DNA from: a virus
Reading direction: 5' to 3' (one strand)
Virus record (IMG/VR): IMGVR_UViG_3300030106_002032
Coordinates: 1-32,127 of that record
DNA: 32,127 bases
The translations under genes and the position numbers were made by a program. The notes below the pieces were generated by a model, which did no database searches, had not been told where the DNA came from, and was given only the letters and a program-made list of their open reading frames with translations. Positions 22,001 to 28,278 of the stretch are shown here, piece after piece (the first letter of the stretch is position 1; every line of letters starts with the position of its first letter).

Positions 22001-24167
22001 CGCCAGCACTTCGTCCATGTCTATTGTCAGAAACAGCGAAAATGCCAGCGGTCCTTATTTAGTACTTTCTAAAACCAGAGGCGGGGTAACAGGCACGGAG
22101 GTCATTGTTCAGGATGATGACAACCTTGGAAGCATTCGCTGGTCCGGCGCTGATGGGACAGATAGAGCGTCGCAAGCCGCTGCAATTGATTGCCTTGTAG
22201 ACGGCGCCCCCGGTACTGGCGATATGCCAGCGCGTCTAGTGTTTAGCACGACACAAGATGGCAATGAAGACCCAACTGTCGCGCTGACGCTGAACAGTTC
22301 TCAGGAAGCCACTTTTGCCAGCAAGGTTTTCGTTGGAACAAGCGAACAAATCGAGATCCAGCCTGCCGATGGTTCTGGCAATACAGCAATTCAGATTGAA
22401 GCGCTAACTGGAAAATCTGCGTACATAGATTTAGGGGGAGCTGACTCTGGGGACTACGCTGCTCGGATCATTACCGATCAGACGAACTCAACAATCCACA
22501 GCACCGGAGTGCTTCTCCTTGCGCCTGCGTCAAGCTCCGTCGATCTTCAGTATGCCAACGCGACCAAGCTTCAGACTAGCTTAAAGGGCATCACTGTTAC
22601 CGGAAGAGCAGAAGGGTTCCATCATCCCATCAATACTGATCGCAACTTCGCAATTGGTGATGGGACGGGGGATAACTTTGCGGCTGGTGCATATCGCAAT
22701 ATGCTCATCGGCTACCACGCGGGTCAAAATATTACGACTGGAGACCAAAATACCTTCATAGGCTACGACGCTGGGATCAATGCAAAAACGTCTAGTCTAT
22801 CAACGGCAGTAGGCTATCAAGCAGGAGCAGGGGTAAGTACAGGAACCGATGGAGCGGCGGCTGAGCCGTCTAGTGGAATCACTGCGGTTGGGTATAGGGC
22901 TGGGTATCAAAGTGAAGATGAAGCCGCGAACGGAACATATATAGGTAGAGAAGCTGGACACGGCATCACGACTGGTTATCAGAATACAGCCGTTGGGGCA
23001 TACGCACTTCACGATATTGCGGGAGCGCATCGAAACGCGGCTTTTGGATATATAGCAGGACAAAAATTAGACGGAAATGCGGGGTACAACACCCTTTTAG
23101 GCGGCTATGTAATGAGTACCGCCACGGAATCATCTAACTGTGTGGCTGTAGGCTACCTCGCATTAAGGGGACACACCACAAGTACCCCCGGTACGGGAGA
23201 TAATAACGTCGCCATCGGCCAGCAGGCGATGTACTACTACACGACAGGCCAGCATAACGTATCCGTTGGACATCACTCTGGGTTCAACCTGACCACCGGA
23301 AGTCATAACGTCTTCATGGGCTATTACGCTGGCAACGACATGCTGCGAGCGAGCAATAACATAGCCATTGGCTCAGTCGCACTAGATGAAGCTCAGTATG
23401 ACCATTCTAATGTCGCCGTTGGTTATGGCACTTTAACCCATCAGCGGGTTTACGCAGATCATGCCTCTCAGGATCACACCTATAACGTAGCCGTTGGACA
23501 TGAAGCTGGGTACGAACTAACCACTGGCGTCTATAACACGTTTCTTGGGGCTAAATCTGGGAACCATATTGAGGGAGGTACTAATAATACCCTCTTAGGG
23601 TGGGGCGCTGGGAATGACTTAACGAGCGGTGATTACAATATCTGCATTGGTCGCAGCACTATCGGGGGAGCTGCTGACAGTCATTATCGCTTCACAATTG
23701 GATACAACATCAGTTGTAGCGAAGATAGTCAGGTAACGATTGGTAGAGACGGCGCAGTTATCCGCAATGAGTTTGATACTGACGCGGCTTGGACTCAATC
23801 ATCTGATGTCAGGAAAAAAAGAAACATTCAGACCGACACTCTGGGCTTAGATTTTATAAATGAACTGCGCCCGGTAACCTTCCAGTGGAAGCCCTCCAAT
23901 GAGCATCCTAAGTCTTTAGAGTCTTACTCTGAAACAAACACCATGAATCTTGATGCGACGATACATGGATTGATAGCTCAAGAAGTCAAAGAGGCTATGG
24001 ATAAGGTGGGCGCTCCCACAACCTTTTCTGGGTGGAAAGAAGACCCAGATGGTAGCCAATCCATAAGCCGAGAAATGATGGTTACTCCTTTAATAAACGC
24101 AGTGAAGGAACTGTCAAGTTTAGTAAAGACTTTGCAGGCGGAAGTTGAGGAGCTGAAGAAAAAATGA
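19083..24167 (+). CDS. Giant fiber with YadA-like head repeats and S74 self-cleaving chaperone
   Basis: This 1694-residue fiber opens with the common phage-fiber start 'LTNTEVDANFTNLNSDKLELSGGTMTGNL'. A long beta-structured shaft follows, with 'FGVYG' repeats near residues 318-360. Residues about 1205-1535 are a YadA-head-like region of short repeats ('NTFIGYDAG', 'NVAVGYGTL', 'NVAIGQQAM'). The last about 120 residues are a Peptidase_S74 chaperone domain starting 'SSDVRKKRNI' (Ser1573-Ser1574-Asp1575), with 'GLIAQEVKEAMDKV' further on. In the endosialidase family this domain helps trimerisation and then cuts itself off just before a serine in such an S-D-x-R-x-K motif. It overlaps the next gene by four bases. 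It probably forms a trimeric host-binding fiber, but its site on the virion is uncertain (see findings). Confidence 0.9.
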   Translation: MATIVTRSGKGSPLTNTEVDANFTNLNSDKLELSGGTMTGNLVVPNLSITSTNWFGFGDYGERISGSNAASKLFFYTDATLALTLEDTQDATFAGKITATAAGTNSSLYALDLSRSGSGSSPDIWADSNNLVLGTSASTAVLTLLNSNATFAGDVSIPVGNKLYLGGGSHTYISEDIDDRVRFFAGGTEFLRFTEDSSDITNLYTDMNIAGGLEIAHSSDNGFKVTANDTVANTPFAAMRLDYNASGSDTLTTDRAHIGLEIDVDSSASGGDTSNEHRLYGVWTHTKATGDSDLVYGGYFQGEAEQTAGTITSVFGVYGRADSDPAAGTVSSAYGVYGYAPIQNASGTGVTNAFGVYGKTLLQQANVADVAQLIGGYFEVELSDPLSGSVEINTIYAVRAEIDNNDEDTVHLDIDNTESYLYYGNYAGTQPGNAYGVYIVDDVPSYFGGSVGLGTSGPTETLTVDGDTNVTGQMYIGPNNADRRPFAKKSNWGYSSSYKAIILGSTSTAPGTEVEGATTISFGYDPSTNSDGSFSGDGREILFRNGQTFVTPNSANDDFNQYHLVLKDGNVGIGAASPSSLLHLSAAASPTLRIVDTTNDCTLLAYAQDSEAIVGTYSNHNLGLFTNSTRAVTIDTSQNATFAGAATATALTISASAGKLAFANDAANYYIHQKDTTDGILLSGYYGVSLGHQGAKKLQVDSAGVDITGDATVSGDVTFDSGKKIGLELVGEAEATVGPGWMTVAAYTSGRQHGEIIVTDADSGDHGFIRIDWLHSYADSNFTVLNTGGHSNRITGCRVLYQTSNITYGTYVLQVYVTVESTYEVSVYHHHGTTDYGQFTVQTPVIADTITGYAVHGNQIEGLDSYSFASEEGIQAGGSCLINGRMSLKEGGEPYAYGTLLLEANSSSRQIRISPPSDSANGYIDYRGGNLLFKDDGSETMRFAGGGNIVIGHSTVESSIWSITPRLQIEGNNASTSSMSIVRNSENASGPYLVLSKTRGGVTGTEVIVQDDDNLGSIRWSGADGTDRASQAAAIDCLVDGAPGTGDMPARLVFSTTQDGNEDPTVALTLNSSQEATFASKVFVGTSEQIEIQPADGSGNTAIQIEALTGKSAYIDLGGADSGDYAARIITDQTNSTIHSTGVLLLAPASSSVDLQYANATKLQTSLKGITVTGRAEGFHHPINTDRNFAIGDGTGDNFAAGAYRNMLIGYHAGQNITTGDQNTFIGYDAGINAKTSSLSTAVGYQAGAGVSTGTDGAAAEPSSGITAVGYRAGYQSEDEAANGTYIGREAGHGITTGYQNTAVGAYALHDIAGAHRNAAFGYIAGQKLDGNAGYNTLLGGYVMSTATESSNCVAVGYLALRGHTTSTPGTGDNNVAIGQQAMYYYTTGQHNVSVGHHSGFNLTTGSHNVFMGYYAGNDMLRASNNIAIGSVALDEAQYDHSNVAVGYGTLTHQRVYADHASQDHTYNVAVGHEAGYELTTGVYNTFLGAKSGNHIEGGTNNTLLGWGAGNDLTSGDYNICIGRSTIGGAADSHYRFTIGYNISCSEDSQVTIGRDGAVIRNEFDTDAAWTQSSDVRKKRNIQTDTLGLDFINELRPVTFQWKPSNEHPKSLESYSETNTMNLDATIHGLIAQEVKEAMDKVGAPTTFSGWKEDPDGSQSISREMMVTPLINAVKELSSLVKTLQAEVEELKKK

Positions 24168-24514
24168 GCGAAGTAACCAATTTGGATGTTAGGTTTTTGG
24201 ACGCAGTATCTGCCGGGGTGACGACAGATGTTGCGGAAAGAGTTCACCACCTAGCCGGTAATGGAGAATGGCAGGAAGATCAAGAGATTGAGGCGCAAGT
24301 ATCAAAAGAGGAAGGAATCACTCGCGCTCAGTTAAAGATATTGCGTAACTGGCAGCTTCCTATGGAAGTAGAAGAGCGCAAAGAACTTCTCACCAATACG
24401 ATTAATAGAGTCAATCGCATTATTTCAGCAGGCAAGTCAGGCTGGACGAGCGAGCAGATAACCTCAGTAAACGCAATCGTTGCTAAGTCTCAGGCTTACT
24501 CGGATAGTTTGTAG
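24164..24514 (+). CDS. Hypothetical fiber-linked protein
   Basis: This 116-residue acidic, mostly helical protein ('DQEIEAQVSKEEGITRAQLKILRNW', 'EERKELLTNTINRVNRII') starts within the stop of the fiber gene (ATGA), so it is translated with it. It has no membrane segment or recognisable motif. A fiber-assembly chaperone or minor structural part is suggested only by position. Confidence 0.55.
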   Translation: MSEVTNLDVRFLDAVSAGVTTDVAERVHHLAGNGEWQEDQEIEAQVSKEEGITRAQLKILRNWQLPMEVEERKELLTNTINRVNRIISAGKSGWTSEQITSVNAIVAKSQAYSDSL

Positions 24515-24525
24515 GAAGGAATAAC

Positions 24526-24846
24526 ATGAGTGTGATTAGCTGGAACATTGAAAGCCTTGAATACACAAACGACGCGGATCAGGTGGTTACGCGAGCGCAT
24601 TGGCGATGTTCTGTCTCAGAAGAGGTTGGCGAAACGCTCTACACCGCAGCCGATAGCCGTGCCGTTTTTCTTGACGAGATAAAAGCTGATGCGTCTGGGT
24701 TTATCGCTTACAGCGATTTGACTGAAGCAAAATGTTTAGATTGGATCTGGGCGAAAACCGATAAGGCGAAAGTTGAAACGGCCCTTAAAGAAGATATTGC
24801 GAAGCAGCGCAACCCTCCACTGAAATCTGGTAGGCCGTGGTCGTAG
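24526..24846 (+). CDS. DUF7936-like phage protein
   Basis: This 106-residue protein begins 'MSVISWNIESLEYTN' and has 'TRAHWRCSVSEE', 'SGFIAYSDLTEAKCLDWIWAKT' and a C-terminal 'RNPPLKSGRPWS'. This plan is typical of the small DUF7936-type proteins that accompany fibers in many marine and T7-like phages. The role is unknown. A GGAAGGA ribosome-binding site precedes the ATG. It closes the fiber block, and a 73-base gap with an imperfect hairpin follows. Confidence 0.65.
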   Translation: MSVISWNIESLEYTNDADQVVTRAHWRCSVSEEVGETLYTAADSRAVFLDEIKADASGFIAYSDLTEAKCLDWIWAKTDKAKVETALKEDIAKQRNPPLKSGRPWS

Positions 24847-24851
24847 ATAAT

Positions 24852-24883
24852 CCCGATAAGGGTTAAAAATGCCCCTCATCGGG
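24852..24883. other. Imperfect hairpin between fiber and neck modules
   Basis: CCCGAT (24852-24857) pairs with ATCGGG (24878-24883), and AGGG with CCCT inside. No T run follows closely (TGATAGAATGTTGATTTTT). It may be a weak terminator, a processing site or a regulator site at the border of the fiber block. This is read by eye only. Confidence 0.35.
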
Positions 24884-24919
24884 TGATAGAATGTTGATTT
24901 TTGGGAGCAGGTAACGGTT

Positions 24920-25237
24920 ATGGCGGACATAGAGTCAATTGCGAAGGTTGGTGAGGATGTAGAGATTGAGCTGGAAAAAGGTGAGGCCAAGGCTGATCCG
25001 GTCTTTGTTTTTGAAGACAAAGATGAAGGTGTACGAAAGACTTACAAATTGTCAGCGTTGAGTTTGAAAGCAAGATTGAGCATCATGCGTATCAATGAGC
25101 TAGAAGAGCGTCGCATGAGGATTGAGCTAGACCTTGAGGATGCCGTGGCGGCGGTAAACAATAGGCGCGGCTCATTAAAGCAAGCGCTGCCATCTGACAG
25201 TGACGCAGTGATAGAGCCGCTAGACCCGAGGCATTAG
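24920..25237 (+). CDS. Hypothetical protein before the connector
   Basis: This 105-residue acidic protein has beta-like 'VGEDVEIELEKGEAKADPVFVFED' and helical 'ALSLKARLSIMRINELEERRMRIELDLEDAVAAV' parts. A GGAGCAGG-type ribosome-binding site precedes it, and its stop touches the start of the connector gene. No family was recognised. It lies where small neck or head proteins sit in this phage type. Confidence 0.55.
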   Translation: MADIESIAKVGEDVEIELEKGEAKADPVFVFEDKDEGVRKTYKLSALSLKARLSIMRINELEERRMRIELDLEDAVAAVNNRRGSLKQALPSDSDAVIEPLDPRH

Positions 25238-25903
25238 ATGGCCGGTTTATCTGTACAGACGGCTCCAACGGTTGAGCCATTATCCCCGAGGGAGGTAAAG
25301 GATTACCTACGCCTACCCGTAGATGATGACTTATCAACTATTAATATCTTGCAGAAAGCAGCGCGAGAGTACGCCGAGAATTTTCTCGGTAGGGCGCTGC
25401 TGACGCAGACGTTGGACCTGTACGTTGATGTGGCGGACCCAGACGGCAACCCTTTACGTGAAGGGCTAACCACCGGGCCTTACATATCGACTCTGTACAA
25501 TTACATCACCCTGCCAAAGCCGCCGGTTCAGTCCGTGACCAGCGTTATCACGTACAACGATAGCGACACGGCCACAACCTTCGCGGCAAGCAAGTATTAC
25601 GTGGACACGGCAAGAGAGCCATCCCGAATAACGCTGAGAACAGGTGAAACATTCCCTACGGCGCTTAGGGTGGCGAATGCTATTAGGGTCACGTATGTAG
25701 CGGGTTATGCGAACCCGGCATCAGTGCCAGAGCCTATCAAGCTGGGCTTACTTCAGCACATTGCTTATCTGTACGAGCATCGCGGCGACATGTATGAGGC
25801 AGGGGGCTTCCCTCCCGCCGTCAAAAGCCTTTACAGCCCATATGTAATTCATAGCGGGCTTGGCGGGCAGACGTTGCTGGAACGCGGTAGAGCGGTCCTC
25901 TAG
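25238..25903 (+). CDS. Head-tail connector protein, HK97 gp6-like
   Basis: This 221-residue protein shows 'LSPREVKDYLRLPVDDDLSTINILQKAAREYAENFLGRALLTQTLDLYVD' at the N-terminus, the classic gp6-like connector start. 'VRVTYVAGY'-type strands ('AIRVTYVAGYAN') and a final helix 'IKLGLLQHIAYLYEHRGD' follow. It forms the ring below the portal. The TAGATG junction couples it to the previous gene. Head closure, gp10-like and tail terminator genes follow in order. Confidence 0.9.
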   Translation: MAGLSVQTAPTVEPLSPREVKDYLRLPVDDDLSTINILQKAAREYAENFLGRALLTQTLDLYVDVADPDGNPLREGLTTGPYISTLYNYITLPKPPVQSVTSVITYNDSDTATTFAASKYYVDTAREPSRITLRTGETFPTALRVANAIRVTYVAGYANPASVPEPIKLGLLQHIAYLYEHRGDMYEAGGFPPAVKSLYSPYVIHSGLGGQTLLERGRAVL

Positions 25904-25912
25904 GGGCTTGTC

Positions 25913-26236
25913 ATGCGTATAGGGTCCATGCGCCACGAAATAGAAGTGCAGGCCATGACGCTAACCACAGATGCGGGTGGTGGGGCCGGCCAGAGTTTCG
26001 CGACTACCAGAAAGATGTATGCGGACATCCGCCCCACTAGGGGGTCAGAGGCTGTTCGGCAGGGCAAGCTCCAGACAGAAATAGGGCATCAGATCACGGT
26101 CAGGTATCACAGCTTCATAACCAACCGGCACAAGGTTCTGTTTGACGGGCGCAGCTTCAATATAAACTACATCGAGAATGTAGATGAGCGGGACCGCTTC
26201 ATGATCCTCCACTGCGAGGAGAATGTGGCCGTATGA
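25913..26236 (+). CDS. Head closure protein, SPP1 gp16-like
   Basis: This 107-residue beta-barrel protein reads 'RIGSMRHEIEVQ', 'GGAGQSFATTRKMYADIRPTRGSEAVRQGK', 'QITVRYHS' and 'KVLFDGRSFNINYIENVDERDRFMIL'. This is the pattern of phage head-tail joining/closure proteins (gp16/gpFII-like), which plug the connector after packaging. A second ATG at 25928 is possible. Its stop overlaps the next start in an ATGA junction. Confidence 0.88.
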   Translation: MRIGSMRHEIEVQAMTLTTDAGGGAGQSFATTRKMYADIRPTRGSEAVRQGKLQTEIGHQITVRYHSFITNRHKVLFDGRSFNINYIENVDERDRFMILHCEENVAV

Positions 26237-26679
26237 GCAAGGATAAGGGAAAGGTTAAGGGAGGAGAAAAGCTTCACAAGCGCTTTGAGAAGATAAAGCG
26301 AGACGCCCTGAAGGAGCTTAAATTTAGTATTGGCAGATCAGTTCTGTTGGTTCAAAGCACCGCAGTCCAAAGCATTCAAGCCGGCGGCATGGGCGAAGTG
26401 GTAGTGCGATATAACCCCACGCGGACTCACTCGGCATCTGCCCCCGGCGATCCTCCTGCTACCGACACGGGGCACCTAGTTGCGAATATATCGACTAGGG
26501 TCAAGGTGGATGGGGATGACGTGGTTGGGGAGGTCATATCTTCAGCGGCCTATAGTAAGGCGCTAGAGTATGGGTACGCGCCTAACAACCTAGAGCCTCG
26601 TCCGTTTATGCGCCCTGCGCTGATGGAGAACAAGCAAAAAATTGAAAGCATCATAAGATCAGGGGACTTCGTTAGATGA
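26233..26679 (+). CDS. HK97 gp10-like neck/tail completion protein
   Basis: This 148-residue protein has a basic helical start ('KLHKRFEKIKRDALKELK'), then 'HSASAPGDPPATDTGHLVANI' and 'YSKALEYGYAPNNLEPRPFMRPAL'. This is the characteristic gp10-like signature (A-P-G-x-P-P-x-x-D-T-G, E-x-G ... R-P-F-x-x-P). It acts at the head-tail junction. It overlaps its neighbours at both ends. Confidence 0.88.
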   Translation: MSKDKGKVKGGEKLHKRFEKIKRDALKELKFSIGRSVLLVQSTAVQSIQAGGMGEVVVRYNPTRTHSASAPGDPPATDTGHLVANISTRVKVDGDDVVGEVISSAAYSKALEYGYAPNNLEPRPFMRPALMENKQKIESIIRSGDFVR

Positions 26680-27083
26680 GCCTCGGGAATTTTGCTTTAC
26701 AGTCAAGAATCTACTCAACCCTCAACGGCGACAGTAACCTGACCAGTACGTTAGGGGCCGGGGTCTTTGATGAGGTTCCACAGAATCAAGCTTATCCGTT
26801 TGTAAAGATTGGAGAGTTTTCTTCAGTTGATTACGGGACCAAGGATGTAGACGGCAATGAGGCTACGGTTCAGATAGACATTTACTCCCGGTATCGCGGG
26901 TCTAAACAGGTCCACGATATAATGGACAGGATTCACACCCTCTTACATAATGCATCACTGACGGTGAGCGGGTATAACCTTATAAATATCCGGTTTGAGT
27001 TCTCTGATATAGTCAGAGACGCGGATGGTATAACGCGGCAAGGCGTGATGCGTTTTAGGGCCGCGATACTAGGCACAAGCTAG
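26676..27083 (+). CDS. Tail terminator / completion protein (DUF3168)
   Basis: This 135-residue protein matches the DUF3168 pattern: 'LQSRIYSTLNGDSNLTSTLGAGVFDEVPQNQAYPFVKIGE', 'ATVQIDIYSRYRGSKQVHDIMDRIHTLLHN', and a C-terminal 'QGVMRFRAAI'. These proteins cap the tail tube and join it to the head. It sits between gp10-like and tail tube genes, as expected. Confidence 0.88.
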   Translation: MSLGNFALQSRIYSTLNGDSNLTSTLGAGVFDEVPQNQAYPFVKIGEFSSVDYGTKDVDGNEATVQIDIYSRYRGSKQVHDIMDRIHTLLHNASLTVSGYNLINIRFEFSDIVRDADGITRQGVMRFRAAILGTS

Positions 27084-27097
27084 GGAGAGAGATCCAC

Positions 27098-27505
27098 ATG
27101 GCAGCACAAAAAGGAGCAGCGATGCTGCTCAAAATCAACACGACGGGTTCTACCTATGTGACGGTTGCTGGATTGCGTTCTACTTCCATAACCCTCAACG
27201 ATGAAGCTGTAGATGTCACCCATAAGGGTTCCGCGGGGAATAGAACTTTGTTGGCAGACGGCGGCATTCATTCAATGTCGATGTCGGGTTCAGGCGTCTT
27301 CACGGACGACGCAGTAGAAGAAACGCTGAGAGCAGCAATGAATGCTACAGCTTTCAAGAGCTTCCAGATATTGATTCCTGACTTTGCAACATATACGGGT
27401 ACGTTTATGGTTACCTCTTTAGAGTACTCGGGAGAGTATAATGGAGAGGTCACATACTCTGTGTCTTTGGAAAGCTCTGGCGCGATAACATACGCATCAG
27501 TCTGA
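27098..27505 (+). CDS. Major tail tube protein, TP901-1-like
   Basis: This 135-residue tube protein has 'AAQKGAAMLLKINTTGSTYVTVAGLRSTSITLNDEAVDVTHK' and 'SMSGSGVFTDDAVEETLRAAM', then 'SFQILIPDFATYTGTFMVTSLEYSGEYNGEVTYSVSLESSG'. That is the normal beta-barrel subunit with a C-terminal strand. A GGGAGAGAG ribosome-binding site fits its high expression. It stacks in hexamer rings around the tape measure. Confidence 0.9.
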   Translation: MAAQKGAAMLLKINTTGSTYVTVAGLRSTSITLNDEAVDVTHKGSAGNRTLLADGGIHSMSMSGSGVFTDDAVEETLRAAMNATAFKSFQILIPDFATYTGTFMVTSLEYSGEYNGEVTYSVSLESSGAITYASV

Positions 27506-27513
27506 GTTAGCTT

Positions 27514-27753
27514 GTGGCTTGGAAGCAGATAACAGTTAAGCTCGGGTCAAAGGAGTATGAGGCGTTCTCTCGCGCCCATGAAATCCAAGTGCATGGACAG
27601 CAGGGCAAGCTCAAGCCCGCCAAGTCCATCTCCGTAGAGGGCGAAAACTACCCCATTCTGGGGTGGGAAGAGGATGACCGTGATGATATTATTACAGTCA
27701 CCTTAAAGCCTGACGCTGGAGATAATGGAGATGCCGAATCTACTGAGGGGTGA
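27514..27753 (+). CDS. Small hypothetical protein of the tail operon
   Basis: This 79-residue protein starts at GTG (GTGGCTTGG). It looks beta-rich ('QITVKLGSKEYEAFSRAH', 'SISVEGENYPILGWEEDDRDDIITVTL') with an acidic tail. It lies between tail tube and chaperone genes and overlaps the latter by 29 bases. The function is not recognised. A minor tail or chaperone-linked role fits. Confidence 0.55.
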   Translation: MAWKQITVKLGSKEYEAFSRAHEIQVHGQQGKLKPAKSISVEGENYPILGWEEDDRDDIITVTLKPDAGDNGDAESTEG

Positions 27754-28069
27754 AACCGAAATCACCCTCGGCAGTGACACCTACACTTGCCGCCTTACCC
27801 TAGACGCTCTTATGAAGATAGAGGCCGCTACGGGGATTGGCATCATCAAGATGGCGACCCTGATGGGCGAGGGCGACATAAGCCTTAGCCACATCGTGAC
27901 CATATTGCATCTAGCTTTGCGGGGCGGGGGCAATGATGTCAACCAAAAAGACACCACCAACCTAATAGAATCATCTGGTATTGTTTCGGCCACCGCCGCA
28001 GTGGCGGAACTGTTAACTAGCACTCTTACGGACTCATCGGAAGATACCGAAAAAAAGCCGGAAGAGTAG
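27725..28069 (+). CDS. Tail assembly chaperone, upstream (G-like, GTA gp10-type) part
   Basis: This 114-residue protein matches the GTA-gp10-type tail chaperone pattern: 'GSDTYTCRLTLDALMKIEAATGIGIIKMATLMGEGDISLSHIVTILHLALRGGG' and an acidic, Thr/Ser-rich tail. It binds the tape measure while the tail is assembled. Near its 3' end lies the slippery heptamer A AAA AAG (28051-28057) in the correct frame. A -1 shift there would fuse 111 residues of this protein to the downstream chaperone domain (73 more, total 184). TGGAG precedes the ATG at 27725. Confidence 0.82.
   Translation: MEMPNLLRGETEITLGSDTYTCRLTLDALMKIEAATGIGIIKMATLMGEGDISLSHIVTILHLALRGGGNDVNQKDTTNLIESSGIVSATAAVAELLTSTLTDSSEDTEKKPEE
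28051..28057 (+). other. Programmed -1 frameshift slippery site A AAA AAG
   Basis: The zero-frame codons GAA-AAA-AAG give the canonical heptamer A AAA AAG, the sequence used in dnaX. The -1 frame is open from here without stops through 28278 and contains the second chaperone domain, while the zero frame ends at TAG (28067-28069), 12 bases later. The short GC-rich repeat GCCGGACGGC downstream (28077-28086) could add a stimulatory structure. Confidence 0.8.
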
Positions 28070-28074
28070 GGGAG

Positions 28075-28278
28075 TTGCCGGACGGCCTGCCTTTTGCGAG
28101 GTGGATGGAAATTTGCCTCGGCATGGTTGGTGTCAGCCCATCGGAATTCTGGGATTCTTCTCCTCAAGAGATATACTTGACCGTGAGTGGGTTTATTGAA
28201 TTCAACTCAAGCGGTGACAACTCAGCCCCTCTTGAAAGGGGCGAGCTTGAGGAACTTATGGAGTTATATCCAGACTGA
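28075..28278 (+). CDS. Tail assembly chaperone, downstream (T-like, GTA gp10.1-type) part
   Basis: The -1 frame encodes 'PFARWMEICLGMVGVSPSEFWDSSPQEIYLTVSGF', the W/LG-x-x-P-x-x-FW pattern of the small Phage_TAC_6/DUF2376 chaperone. As a separate gene it would need a TTG start at 28075 with the Shine-Dalgarno-like AGGGGAG immediately adjacent (too close). It is therefore more likely made as a -1 frameshift fusion, with the extension starting at 28057. Its stop overlaps the tape measure start (TGATG). Confidence 0.82.
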   Translation: MPDGLPFARWMEICLGMVGVSPSEFWDSSPQEIYLTVSGFIEFNSSGDNSAPLERGELEELMELYPD

